Origin: Bacteroidales bacterium UBA5266
Lineage (GTDB): Bacteria; Bacteroidota; Bacteroidia; Bacteroidales; WCHB1-69
Assembly (NCBI GenBank): GCA_002411545.1
Contig: DHTG01000057.1
Location: 1 to 17,526 of the forward strand
DNA: 17,526 bases
Direction of reading: 5' to 3'
In this document: piece by piece, positions 7,094 through 15,403 of the stretch
Layout of the letters: every line of letters starts with the position of its first letter
Numbering within the stretch: the stretch's first letter is position 1
Program-made: the position numbers and the translations under genes
The notes under the pieces: model-generated
What the model saw: only the letters and a program-made list of their open reading frames with translations
What the model was told of the DNA's origin: nothing
The model's database searches: none

Positions 7094-7112
7094 AGGTAAA
7101 TACTTATTTAAA

Positions 7113-7307
7113 TTAACAATTTAACATTTGCTTTACAGCATTAACATTTGTTTTATCGACTATGGTTACATAACCTAAATTACGTTTGCGCTTGGTCGAT
7201 TTTTTAGTCAAAATATGACTTTTATACGCATGTTGTCTTTTAATTTTTCCGGTGCCAGTAAACGAAAATCGTTTTTTTGCACTCGCTTTTGTTTTAACTT
7301 TCGGCAT
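7113..7307 (-). CDS. rpmI: Ribosomal protein L35
   Basis: A component of the large ribosomal subunit. The 64-residue basic protein matches L35: [42 protein letters not shown] and the C-terminal VNAVKQML. The ATG at 7307 is preceded by an A-rich stretch without a Shine-Dalgarno site, as is usual in this phylum and unlike its operon neighbours infC and rplT. It lies between infC, 43 bases upstream, and rplT, 76 bases downstream, which is the standard order infC-rpmI-rplT. Confidence 0.97.
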   Translation of the reverse strand: MPKVKTKASAKKRFSFTGTGKIKRQHAYKSHILTKKSTKRKRNLGYVTIVDKTNVNAVKQMLNC

Positions 7308-7350
7308 TTTTTTGCTTAATTTAATGTGTTATTATTGTTTAAAATCAATC

Positions 7351-7914
7351 TTATTTTTTGGGAGATAATATCAATATCATCCGTTTCCCTTCCAATTTTG
7401 GCATTTGATCGGGTTTACCTACTTCTTCACAGGCTTTGGCAAAACGCATCAACATATCTTCTCCTTGCTCCTTATACATAATAGATCGTCCCTTAAAAAA
7501 AACATCTACCTTCACCTTGTTACCATCCTCTAAAAAGCCTATGGCATGCTTTACTTTAAAGTTAAAATCGTGATCATCGGTATTAGGTCCTAATCTGATT
7601 TCTTTGATTGAGACTTTGGCTGTTTTAGATTTTATATCTTTTTGTTTCTTTTTTAATGAATATAAAAACTTCTGATAATCTATAACTTTACAAACAGGTG
7701 GATTAGCATTTGGCGATATCTCTACCAAGTCTAAATCCATTTGATGTGCCATGTCCAAAGCTTCTTTGATGGACATGATTTTCGATTCACCCTCTTCTAA
7801 AACTACTCGGACAACCAATGAGGTTATTTCCCGATTTATTCTATGAGGTTGTTCTTTCTTTTGAAAAGTTGGTTTACCTCTACGACCAGATTGGTTAAAG
7901 TGTGCTGCTATAAT
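7351..7914 (-). CDS. infC: Translation initiation factor IF-3, non-AUG start (probably ATT)
   Basis: IF-3 binds the 30S subunit and checks the start codon and initiator tRNA. The body is unmistakable: [47 protein letters not shown], a [11 protein letters not shown]...MYKEQG block and the C-terminal [15 protein letters not shown]. The first TTG (7818) would delete the conserved N-terminal RINREI stretch, which is encoded upstream in the same open frame (about 7825-7842). The frame runs back to a stop at 7954-7956 without any ATG, GTG or TTG. ATT at 7912-7914 sits 5 bases after AGGAG (7920-7924) and gives 187 residues with the basic, glycine/arginine-rich tail ([21 protein letters not shown] region) seen in related IF-3s. 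ATA at 7909-7911, spacing 8, is the alternative. A non-AUG start fits the known autoregulation of infC. Confidence 0.93.
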   Translation of the reverse strand: MIAAHFNQSGRRGKPTFQKKEQPHRINREITSLVVRVVLEEGESKIMSIKEALDMAHQMDLDLVEISPNANPPVCKVIDYQKFLYSLKKKQKDIKSKTAKVSIKEIRLGPNTDDHDFNFKVKHAIGFLEDGNKVKVDVFFKGRSIMYKEQGEDMLMRFAKACEEVGKPDQMPKLEGKRMILILSPKK

Positions 7915-7919
7915 ATGAT

Positions 7920-7924
7920 CTCCT
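7920..7924 (-). promoter_or_regulatory. Strong ribosome-binding site deciding the infC start
   Basis: AGGAG on the minus strand lies 5 bases before ATT (7912-7914) and 8 before ATA (7909-7911). Most genes in this window have no such site, so its presence here supports initiation at one of these non-AUG codons. Confidence 0.7.
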
Positions 7925-7961
7925 ATCTTTAGTTTTGAATTATATGAATTTTTTTAGCGTG

Positions 7962-7969
7962 CAAAATTA
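7962..7969 (-). promoter_or_regulatory. -7 box for the infC-rpmI-rplT operon
   Basis: TAATTTTG followed by C on the minus strand matches TAnnTTTG. It lies 47 bases before the proposed infC start and gives a leader of about 40 bases. This is too short for a large L20-type leader structure upstream of infC. Confidence 0.65.
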
Positions 7970-8055
7970 CATTTTTTATGCATACGTTTTGAATATATCC
8001 TACAACTTTTTTTAGTTTTATCTGCATTTTTTATACAAAAACACGCCAATTTGCT

Positions 8056-9741
8056 TTATTTTTGCTTTGCCCAGGTGTCTTTCAAGGCTACCGTTTGATT
8101 GAAAACAAGTTTCGAGTCGGTCGAATCTTTGTCAATGCAAAAATAGCCGATGCGTTCGAATTGGTAGTTAGTAAAAACTTCCGTCTTTGGAAACTCAGGT
8201 TCGGTATAAGCCTTAATTATTTGTAAGGAATTGGGATTAAGGTTATCTAAAAACGATTTCCCTTCCGTCACCTCATCCGGATCTGCTACACAAAATAAGC
8301 GATCGAATAACCGTACTTCAGCCGTTTTTGCGTGTTGAGCCGATAGCCAATGGATGGTAGCCTTTACTTTTCGATTGCTTTCAGGCATACCGCTTCGTGT
8401 TTCAGGATCATAGCTGCAATGTATGGCTTTGATATTTCCTTTATCATCTTTATCAACACTTTCGCATTTTACAATATAAGCATATTTCAAGCGTACTTCT
8501 CTGCCGGGCGTTAAACGGAAAAAGTTTTTAGGAGCATCTTCCATGAAATCCGATCTTTCTATCCACAATTCACGCGAAAAAGGCAACGCACGACTACCTG
8601 CTTGCGGATCTTCCGGATTATTGATGGCTTGCACATATTCTATTTTTTCAGAAGGATAATTGTCGATGATTAGTTTAATAGGATCGAGCACCGCCATAGT
8701 CCGCCATGCTTTTTTATTTAAATCTTCTCTTACACAATACTCTAACAACGAAAAATCAATTACGTTCTCACGTTTGGCTACTCCTATGATTTCGGCAAAA
8801 TTCCGTATGGATGCCGGCGTATACCCTCTTCGTCTTAATCCACATAGGGTAGGCATACGAGGATCATCCCAACCCATAACATGTTTTTCTTGTACCAACT
8901 GCAAGAGTTTGCGCTTACTCATAACTGTATAGTTGATGTTTAATCGGGCAAATTCGATTTGTTGGGGATGATGTATCTGTAGGTTTTCACAAAACCAATC
9001 ATATAAAGGTCGGTGTACTTCAAATTCAAGGGTACATATCGAATGAGTAATCCCTTCTATGGAGTCGCTTTGTCCATGGGCATAATCATACATAGGATAA
9101 ATGCACCAATCATTTCCCGTACGATGATGCGAGGCATGTAAGATACGATACATCACCGGATCGCGCATATGCATATTGGGTGATGCCATATCAATTTTTG
9201 CCCGCAATACACGACTTCCGTCCGAAAACTCTCCCGCACGCATGCGACGAAATAAATTTAAATTTTCTTGTACACTCCGATTGCGATAGGGACTTTCTTT
9301 GCCGGGAGATGTCGGTACACCTCGGTTTTTACTAATTTCCTCTTGTGTGGAATCATCGACATATGCCTTCCCTGCTTCTATTAATTGAATAGCCCAGGCA
9401 TACAATTGCTCAAAATAATCCGAGGCATAGTATTCGGCATGCCAATCAAATCCCAACCAACGTATGTCTTCTTTAATCGATTCCACGTATTCTACATCTT
9501 CCTTGATCGGATTCGTATCATCAAAACGCAAATTGGTCTTACCCTGATATTTCTTGGCTATGCCAAAATTTAAACATATGGATTTGGCATGACCTATGTG
9601 TAAATATCCATTTGGTTCCGGAGGAAAACGAGTATGTACTTTGGAAGCATTTTTTCCTTTTTTCAAATCCTCTTCGATGATGGCCTCGATAAAATTTAAA
9701 CTTGTTTTTTCCGTCTTCTCGCTCTTATGATTAGTTTCCAT
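8056..9741 (-). CDS. glnS: Glutaminyl-tRNA synthetase
   Basis: A cytoplasmic class I synthetase that charges tRNA-Gln with glutamine. The 561-residue length is close to that of other bacterial GlnRS. The catalytic signature is [17 protein letters not shown] (HIGH at 48-51), followed by NLRFDDTNP at 70-78. The KMSKS equivalent is MSKRK at 274-278. [26 protein letters not shown] and [17 protein letters not shown], then the beta-barrel anticodon-binding half ([36 protein letters not shown]), mark it as GlnRS rather than GluRS. The frame extends to a TTG at 9774, but the ATG at 9741 (METNHK) gives the normal N-terminus. No clear -7 box was seen upstream. Its presence implies direct charging of tRNA-Gln rather than sole reliance on GatCAB. 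Confidence 0.96.
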   Translation of the reverse strand: METNHKSEKTEKTSLNFIEAIIEEDLKKGKNASKVHTRFPPEPNGYLHIGHAKSICLNFGIAKKYQGKTNLRFDDTNPIKEDVEYVESIKEDIRWLGFDWHAEYYASDYFEQLYAWAIQLIEAGKAYVDDSTQEEISKNRGVPTSPGKESPYRNRSVQENLNLFRRMRAGEFSDGSRVLRAKIDMASPNMHMRDPVMYRILHASHHRTGNDWCIYPMYDYAHGQSDSIEGITHSICTLEFEVHRPLYDWFCENLQIHHPQQIEFARLNINYTVMSKRKLLQLVQEKHVMGWDDPRMPTLCGLRRRGYTPASIRNFAEIIGVAKRENVIDFSLLEYCVREDLNKKAWRTMAVLDPIKLIIDNYPSEKIEYVQAINNPEDPQAGSRALPFSRELWIERSDFMEDAPKNFFRLTPGREVRLKYAYIVKCESVDKDDKGNIKAIHCSYDPETRSGMPESNRKVKATIHWLSAQHAKTAEVRLFDRLFCVADPDEVTEGKSFLDNLNPNSLQIIKAYTEPEFPKTEVFTNYQFERIGYFCIDKDSTDSKLVFNQTVALKDTWAKQK

Positions 9742-9930
9742 GCAAAAACGATGTAATATTTTCTTTGAAATCAATAAACTATGGCTACTTTTGTCAATTT
9801 CACCGACATGTGCAAAAGTATCAAAAAAGGGAACAGTATAAGCTCAAAAAACAAAAAAACTGTTCAATAATTATTTATCGTCACTTTGTTTGTTCCTTAT
9901 CAATTAATGTACGGGAATTGCTTTTTTATG

Positions 9931-9938
9931 TAATTTTG
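9931..9938 (+). promoter_or_regulatory. -7 box for the surface-protein cassette
   Basis: TAATTTTG followed by C matches TAnnTTTG, 48 bases before the ATG at 9987. It is the only clear promoter upstream of the three-gene cassette ending at 15090. Confidence 0.6.
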
Positions 9939-9986
9939 CAAGCTGAAAGTGCAAGTACAAGTATTCACATAAATAAAGTATGTATT

Positions 9987-11522
9987 ATGAAAAAAGTTTT
10001 TATGTTAGTTTTATCGATAACAACATTTTGCCTACTATCACTTGACCTTAAATCCCAAGAGTTTCAAATTCCGAATGCCGGTTTTGAGAATTGGGACAAT
10101 GAGGATACCAAATCGGAACCTACACATTGGAATTCATTTCCAAGTGCCGATTGTATCATGTCGTTTGGATGTGCCATGGCAAAAACACCCCATCATTTTC
10201 GGGTGACGGGTGGTCGCCCTAACTCTGAAGGCCAATCTTATTTGACAATTTATTCGACAAGCATTATGGGCATTGTTGCCAATGGCAATATGACGTTGGG
10301 ACAGATTCGCATCGGACATATGAGTGCTTCCAGCTCAGAAAATTACAATTACACCAACCGCAACAATACGGATCATTGTTTTCCTTTCAACAAAAGTCCC
10401 GATTCCTTATACGTATGGGTGAAATACCATGCTGTAGACTCCAACAGCAAAGCCCGTATTACAGCTTATATCCACGACAACACTGATTTCAAAGATCCCA
10501 TTGATATAGAAAACACATCCGCTTACACCGCCAAAGCCTGCCTTGCGTTTGCTTCTACCGGAAAGAGCCCCCAAGAAGCAAGCTGGGTACTAAAGAAAAT
10601 ACCTTTCGTATACGACGGAGACGCTGAATCCCATTATCTGCTGTTAACCATGACCAATAACGAAATTCCAGGAGGCGGAAGTGCCGGCGACTCCCTTTCT
10701 ATCGACGATATTGAATTAATTTACAGTGCATGGGCGGAGAGCATTAAGATTAATAACCATTCCTTAGCTTATTTCCAAAAAGATAAATTCGAATACAATC
10801 GCTATTACCAAAGCGGAACCAATCCTGCTGTATTTCCGGAAATAACTGTCATTCCTGAGGCTATGGATGCCTCTATCAAGATAGACACCCTACTCGGTCC
10901 TAATCAAGATCTCGACAGTGCACAAACCATTATTACCATTACCGCTGAAGACAATATCACCCAAAAGATCTATATCATAAATCATTACATTGCCAAAGAT
11001 ACCTTATCGACCAATGCTAATATAAACGCAATTTATATCGATGGAGAGGAATTACCTAATTTTCATCCCGATACTTTATCTTATCACTATGAATTACCGG
11101 CTAATTATTCCGGATTTCCCACTATCAACGTCGACCTGCAAGATGATAAAGCAAGCTACACCCTTATTCCTCCCGATGCTCTACCGGGACTTGTAGTCAT
11201 AGAGGTCTTGGCTCAAGACGGAGAAACATCCTTATCTTATAACATTGATTTTTCGATACATGTTAACATTACAGAAATACATTCTTCAGATAACATCACA
11301 CTATATCCTAATCCAAGCACCGGTCTTGTGAATATTTCCTACGACGCCTTGCAGCCAAACATCGACAAAGTGCAAGTAGTGGACATGTATGGGAAAATCA
11401 TACAAACACTAAATAACACCCACGTATATATTGATCTGAGCGATGTGGCCAAGGGAATATATTTCGTCCGTTTCCTATCGAAACAACACATCATTAAAAC
11501 ACATAAAATTATCAAATTATAA
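9987..11522 (+). CDS. Secreted PCMD-like protein with beta-sandwich repeats and T9SS sorting domain
   Basis: The 511-residue protein opens with a signal peptide (MKKVFMLVLS... to about residue 23, LKSQ). Next is a lectin-like block of roughly 210 residues from NAGFENWDN through GAGDSLSIDD-type sequence (here SAGDSLSIDDIELIYSAW), resembling the PCMD (putative carbohydrate metabolism) domain. Two cadherin-like beta-sandwich repeats follow; the second runs from IYIDGEELPNFHPDTLSYHY to PGLVVIEVLAQDGETSLSYN. The last 75 residues are a type A T9SS sorting domain: ITLYPNPSTGLVNISYD, VVDMYGKIIQTL, IDLSDVAKGIYFVRF and the basic end HKIIKL. It should be exported across the outer membrane and probably anchored on the surface. 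The ATG at 9987 is chosen for its signal peptide and upstream promoter, although the frame extends to 9765. It is first in an operon with a TonB-dependent receptor. Confidence 0.85.
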   Translation: MKKVFMLVLSITTFCLLSLDLKSQEFQIPNAGFENWDNEDTKSEPTHWNSFPSADCIMSFGCAMAKTPHHFRVTGGRPNSEGQSYLTIYSTSIMGIVANGNMTLGQIRIGHMSASSSENYNYTNRNNTDHCFPFNKSPDSLYVWVKYHAVDSNSKARITAYIHDNTDFKDPIDIENTSAYTAKACLAFASTGKSPQEASWVLKKIPFVYDGDAESHYLLLTMTNNEIPGGGSAGDSLSIDDIELIYSAWAESIKINNHSLAYFQKDKFEYNRYYQSGTNPAVFPEITVIPEAMDASIKIDTLLGPNQDLDSAQTIITITAEDNITQKIYIINHYIAKDTLSTNANINAIYIDGEELPNFHPDTLSYHYELPANYSGFPTINVDLQDDKASYTLIPPDALPGLVVIEVLAQDGETSLSYNIDFSIHVNITEIHSSDNITLYPNPSTGLVNISYDALQPNIDKVQVVDMYGKIIQTLNNTHVYIDLSDVAKGIYFVRFLSKQHIIKTHKIIKL

Positions 11523-11527
11523 GGAGG
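11521..11527 (+). promoter_or_regulatory. Ribosome-binding site overlapping the upstream stop codon
   Basis: AAGGAGG is a full Shine-Dalgarno match that begins inside the TAA stop of the upstream gene (11520-11522). It lies 4 bases before the GTG at 11532, so it fixes that start and suggests translational coupling. The spacing is short. Confidence 0.65.
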
Positions 11528-11531
11528 ATTT

Positions 11532-14111
11532 GTGCCTACTCACCGTGATTTAAGCAATAATATAACATCTTTTCATTCAAATAAAATAAAAATACTCTCC
11601 GCTTTATTTGTTTGGTGGATAGCGTATGGTTCCTTACATGCCCAAACCTATATCCTCAAAGGGACCGTCTACGATGCCGATGACAAAACATTGACATTAC
11701 CCTTAGCGCATATAGTACCCACTTGTGAAAAAACAAAAGGAACCGCATCCGACGACAACGGAAAGTATTACCTTGAACTCCAATCCAGGGAATGCGAAGT
11801 GAAATTTCTATTTATCGGATATCAAACACAAACAAAATACATTTCCTTTAAAGGATCTAACATCATCACCTTAGACATCTATCTACAAGCTGAAAATCGC
11901 ATGCTGAGTGAAGTAAAAGTCACTGAGAAACGGTATGAAATGAAAAAAGACGAATCTACCTCTTCCGTATCCTATGTTTCGCAACGTAAGATAGAAGAAA
12001 GCAATGTGACCACATTAGACAATGCCTTTGACCAAGTAGGCGGTTTGATTGTCGTGGACAATGAACCACAAATGCGTGGGGGAAGCGGTTTTAGTTCCGG
12101 ATTAGGTAGCCGTGTTATGATTATGATGGACGAAATGCCGGTATTAAGAGTGGATGCAGGCAGACCGGCTTGGAATTTGATTCCGATGGAAAATATTGAG
12201 CAAATAGAAGTACTCAAGGGAGCAGCGTCGGTCTTATACGGATCATCAGCCATCACCGGTGCCATCAATGTACGGACAGCCTATCCCAAAGGAAAACCTA
12301 CAAGCAAAGCCGTTTTATACAATGGGTTTTACAGCCGTCCTTTCGTCGACTATCGTTGCAGCTGGCCCAAAGGAAGCATACCACTGACATACGGGGCGAA
12401 CCTCTCGCATGCGCGGAAAATAAAAAAAATTGACCTCGTGCTAAGTGCCGAATATGCTAAAGACGAAGGCTTTGTCGGACAAGAACTCTCTGTCGATTCT
12501 ACCTTGAAAAATCCCGATGCCTACGATAAAATCGTAAAAGAAGAACGCATGCGCTTCAATGTAGGCACTCGTTATAGAATCAAAGACAATATGTTTGTCG
12601 GAATAAACGGCAATTTGCTCTATTCTCATCATCACATGACGCACTTTTGGCTCAATGCCGATAGTGGTATGTATCGCACCTATCCAGGTTCCTTGACCGA
12701 AATCAAAGATTTAATGTTTTTTGTCGACCCGTATTTTAAATATTATGCCAAAAACGAATCATCCCACTCCCTGAAAACCCGCTTTATGTACAGCGACAAT
12801 TGGGCCACTAACAATCAGGACAGCAAATCCGAAATGTATTACCTCGACTACCAATACGCTAAAAAATTTAAAAAAGCGGGCGACTTACAATTATTTGCCG
12901 GAGTCGTCGGCCAATTTGCTCGTTCTAAAGGAAATGTCTTTTCCGGCATACGGAAAGACTCCTCCGAAGCCCTCAAACCCAAATATTCAACCAATGCAGC
13001 TATATATACCCAATTGGAAAAACGTTTTCTGAAAAAGAAGAATTTAATCCTATTAGGAGGTGCACGCTATGAGTATTTTCAGATATTTGAAACCTTCGGA
13101 CACTTCACCAAAGACACCGCTTCGGGGAATTATGTAGAAGCCAAACCGGTTTTCAGAGTCGGATTGAATTATAACCTTGTGGAATCCTATACTTATATCC
13201 GTACTTCCTTCGGCATGGGATATCGTTTTCCAAGCATAGGTGAACGTTACCTCACCACCAAAGTGGGGAACTATGGATTTTATCCCAATCCTGATTTGAA
13301 ATCAGAAACTAGCTGGAATGTGGAACTGGGCGTTCAACAAATGTTTAAACTATTTAATTTCAAAGGATTTATCGATGTAGCAGGCTATTATCAACGATAT
13401 AACAATTATGTTGAATTCTTCTTAGGTCCCTGGTTGACACGCGAACAAGAACTAAATCCGCTGAAAAGATATGGCTTTAAATTTTTCAATACCGGACCCG
13501 CTCGCATTGCCGGGGTCGATTTAAGCGTAGGTGGCGAAGGTAAAATGGGTAAACAAGTAAAATACACCCTACTGATTAATTATGCTTATACCAATCCTAA
13601 AGTGCTTGATACCGGATATGTATTTACCGAAACAGCCACGAAAGCTTACACTTACAACAACACATCGAGCGATACCAACGGCAGAATCATGAAATACCGC
13701 ATCGAACACATCTTAAAAGCCGACCTCGATTTTACATTCTACGGTAGGTTTAACGTAGGAGTCTCCACACAATTCTTCAGTTTGATGAAAAACGTGGATA
13801 AGTTTTTCTATGAACTGGATCGCTATTCGTCCATAGCTCCTCGTAACGTACGCAATGCCAACTCTCCCTTCCCTTTCGACGGCCTAGAGAACTATCGATT
13901 ACAACACGACAATGGCACTTGGGTTTTTGCCTTGAGAGCCGGTGTCGAAGTGTCGAATGTAAAAGTATCTATCATTGTCAACAACCTATTTAATAAAGAG
14001 TATTCCTTGCGCCCCATGTGTCCCGAACCACCCCGATTGACCATACTTCAGTTAGTATATAAATATAATGAAGGAGAAGTTTTCTTCCCCCGCAAAAAAA
14101 ACCAGACTTAA
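11532..14111 (+). CDS. TonB-dependent outer-membrane receptor with CarboxypepD-regulatory-like domain
   Basis: The 859-residue protein should form a 22-strand outer-membrane barrel that imports a ligand using TonB energy. A 20-residue hydrophilic lead is followed by a signal core and likely cleavage after HA (37). A CarboxypepD-regulatory-like domain spans about 40-115 (LKGTVYDADD, GTASDDNGKYYLEL, FIGYQTQTK). The plug spans about 140-255 and includes QMRGGSGFSSGLGSRVMIMM, GRPAWNLIPMENIEQIEVLKG, AASVLYGSSAITGAINVRT. The barrel follows, ending NNLFNKEYSLRP...LQLVYKY plus a short charged tail. The start is GTG at 11532, supported by AAGGAGG; no ATG is nearby. No SusD gene adjoins it, so it is not a classic SusCD pair. 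It is sandwiched between two T9SS-exported proteins in one operon. The ligand is unknown: peptide, metal chelate, heme or sugar all remain open. Confidence 0.93.
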   Translation: MPTHRDLSNNITSFHSNKIKILSALFVWWIAYGSLHAQTYILKGTVYDADDKTLTLPLAHIVPTCEKTKGTASDDNGKYYLELQSRECEVKFLFIGYQTQTKYISFKGSNIITLDIYLQAENRMLSEVKVTEKRYEMKKDESTSSVSYVSQRKIEESNVTTLDNAFDQVGGLIVVDNEPQMRGGSGFSSGLGSRVMIMMDEMPVLRVDAGRPAWNLIPMENIEQIEVLKGAASVLYGSSAITGAINVRTAYPKGKPTSKAVLYNGFYSRPFVDYRCSWPKGSIPLTYGANLSHARKIKKIDLVLSAEYAKDEGFVGQELSVDSTLKNPDAYDKIVKEERMRFNVGTRYRIKDNMFVGINGNLLYSHHHMTHFWLNADSGMYRTYPGSLTEIKDLMFFVDPYFKYYAKNESSHSLKTRFMYSDNWATNNQDSKSEMYYLDYQYAKKFKKAGDLQLFAGVVGQFARSKGNVFSGIRKDSSEALKPKYSTNAAIYTQLEKRFLKKKNLILLGGARYEYFQIFETFGHFTKDTASGNYVEAKPVFRVGLNYNLVESYTYIRTSFGMGYRFPSIGERYLTTKVGNYGFYPNPDLKSETSWNVELGVQQMFKLFNFKGFIDVAGYYQRYNNYVEFFLGPWLTREQELNPLKRYGFKFFNTGPARIAGVDLSVGGEGKMGKQVKYTLLINYAYTNPKVLDTGYVFTETATKAYTYNNTSSDTNGRIMKYRIEHILKADLDFTFYGRFNVGVSTQFFSLMKNVDKFFYELDRYSSIAPRNVRNANSPFPFDGLENYRLQHDNGTWVFALRAGVEVSNVKVSIIVNNLFNKEYSLRPMCPEPPRLTILQLVYKYNEGEVFFPRKKNQT

Positions 14112-14136
14112 TGTAACCTCAAAAAAATGATATATC

Positions 14137-15090
14137 ATGAAAAACTCGACCCTTTTATTTAGTTGTATATTATGCCTTTTAGGCCATACCCTATCGGCAC
14201 AAAGCTACCCCGACAGTGGATTTGAAAACAATTGGCAGTTATTCGAAAACAACACCCCTGGCAAATCCGACTATTGGGATTTTGTCGACGGTAATTTCAC
14301 GGCTACCCTGAATCAATTGTATGAACTAAGCGGCGACCAAGGCGACGCTCCCCTAACGGCATTTCGTGAAGAAAATGCATATGAAGGTAATTATGCCTTA
14401 AAATTAGTATCGAACACCATGATATTTGGCGAACCTTTATTTCTACCCGGTGCCGCCGGTACCATTTCCATTAACTTTATTGACTTAGCGTGTATACTCG
14501 GACAAGCTTTCCCCTACCGTCCCCTTCAATTTACAGGCTATTACAAATACAGCCCCGTCAAAGGCGATTCGGCTGCCATCGAAGTCTTTTTAAAGAAATC
14601 CGGACAAATTGTCGGAAGAGGTAAAATGCTCGTCTATCAAACAGTCGATACCTTTACAAATTTCAATATACCCATTCAATACTCATCGGCCGTACAACCC
14701 GATTCCGTAGTTGTTATCTATGCCGCCAGCGCAGGATATGATTTTACGAGCCTCGAAACCTTGATGCAATGCAAAGGCCAAGACGGAAGCACACTCATTG
14801 TCGATGGTGTGGCATTTAGCTACCAACAAGGTATTAAACAGGCCATAATGTCAGAAAATACATTTCTTCTCTACCCCAATCCCGTCAAGGGAAAACTATC
14901 CATCATCCTCCAAAAACAAATCAAAGGAAAAATAAGCATCTACGACTATGTGGGCAAAGAAGTCAAAACCATAGCTTTTACAGGAAGTACCCTGGAAATC
15001 GATCTCAGTGAACTGGCTGCCGGTTCCTATTTTGTGAATTTAATGGAAAACAACCACGTAATGGCAAGCAAAATGTTTATTAAAGAATAG
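14137..15090 (+). CDS. Secreted PCMD-like protein with T9SS sorting domain
   Basis: The 317-residue protein begins with a signal peptide (MKNSTLLFSC..., likely cleavage after LSA at 21). The lectin-like body starts SYPDSGFENNWQLF and ends around STLIVDGVAFSY, the same framing (GFEN...W at the start, V-D-D/G-V near the end) as in the first cassette protein. The match is weaker, so PCMD-like is a moderate call. The final 75 residues or so are a T9SS type A sorting domain: FLLYPNPVKGKLSI, ISIYDYVGKEVKTI, IDLSELAAGSYFVNLM and ASKMFIKE. It lacks the two cadherin-like repeats of the first protein. The ATG at 14137 follows the receptor stop by 25 bases with no intervening promoter or terminator, so it is the last gene of the operon. 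A strong terminator follows. Confidence 0.85.
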   Translation: MKNSTLLFSCILCLLGHTLSAQSYPDSGFENNWQLFENNTPGKSDYWDFVDGNFTATLNQLYELSGDQGDAPLTAFREENAYEGNYALKLVSNTMIFGEPLFLPGAAGTISINFIDLACILGQAFPYRPLQFTGYYKYSPVKGDSAAIEVFLKKSGQIVGRGKMLVYQTVDTFTNFNIPIQYSSAVQPDSVVVIYAASAGYDFTSLETLMQCKGQDGSTLIVDGVAFSYQQGIKQAIMSENTFLLYPNPVKGKLSIILQKQIKGKISIYDYVGKEVKTIAFTGSTLEIDLSELAAGSYFVNLMENNHVMASKMFIKE

Positions 15091-15109
15091 TTTATACACA
15101 TGATACTTT

Positions 15110-15142
15110 GAAAGCGAGTCCTATGGGTTCGCTTTCTTTTTT
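15110..15142 (+). terminator. Rho-independent terminator of the surface-protein cassette
   Basis: GAAAGCGA (15110-15117) pairs with TCGCTTTC (15129-15136). The stem continues inward through GTCC and GGGT, using G-U pairs, to a TAT loop, about 12 bp in all, and a T-tract follows at 15137-15142. It lies 20 bases after the last stop of the cassette. Confidence 0.9.
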
Positions 15143-15226
15143 CCGCACAAGATTATCACTGTCTGAAAAGCACTTATCTTTTATTTAATATCGATTAAAT
15201 TCTAAAACATTCAAAAGGACAAACCA

Positions 15227-15289
15227 CACATTTAATTTGTCTAACTACACAGTTTATTTGTCTAACTAGATAGTTTATTTTTGTAATTA
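15227..15289 (+). repeat. Three tandem 21-bp repeats
   Basis: The units are 15227-15247, 15248-15268 and 15269-15289. The first two share TTTGTCTAACTA and start with CACA; units two and three share AGTTTATTT. The period of 21 bp is two helical turns, as expected of stacked protein-binding sites. GACAAA (15218-15223) just upstream forms an inverted repeat with TTTGTC (15236-15241) of unit one. There are no spacers, so this is not a CRISPR array. Confidence 0.75.
15276..15283 (+). promoter_or_regulatory. -7 box inside the third 21-bp repeat
   Basis: TATTTTTG matches TAnnTTTG exactly. A TTTG in the second repeat lies 15 bases upstream, which is shorter than the usual distance to a -33 element. 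No long gene follows on this strand. Confidence 0.4.
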
Positions 15290-15403
15290 CACGGATACTA
15301 TGTTTACCATTAAAAATTCGCCTACAGCAAATTCCTTTTAATTTATTTCAACGGTAAAAATTCGTAGGGTAAAAACTCCAGGCACATTATACCATAAACG
15401 GTA

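Larger units (their letters stand above)
15143..15403. other. Non-coding intergenic region with promoter and repeats
   Basis: No conventional gene lies in this stretch. It holds three 21-bp tandem repeats (15227-15289) and a consensus -7 box (15276-15283). A 13-codon ATG frame follows (15300-15341, peptide MFTIKNSPTANSF), and the 10-mer TAAAAATTCG occurs twice (15311-15320 and 15355-15364). The promoter points away from the neighbouring minus-strand gene, so whatever it drives would be short or antisense to that gene's 3' end. Confidence 0.5.

Noticed and set aside
9742..9774. TTG start for glnS at 9774
   Set aside because: The ATG at 9741 gives the usual GlnRS length and N-terminus; the extra 11 residues have no family support.
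9765..9986. N-terminal extension of the first cassette protein
   Set aside because: It would place a long non-signal sequence before an obvious signal peptide, cross the -7 box at 9931-9938 and overlap the glnS 5' region.
9987..15090. Classic SusCD polysaccharide-utilisation locus
   Set aside because: There is no SusD homologue, glycoside hydrolase or hybrid two-component regulator; only the receptor shares features with SusC.
15227..15289. CRISPR array
   Set aside because: The repeats abut each other with no spacers, there are only three degenerate units, and no cas gene is present.
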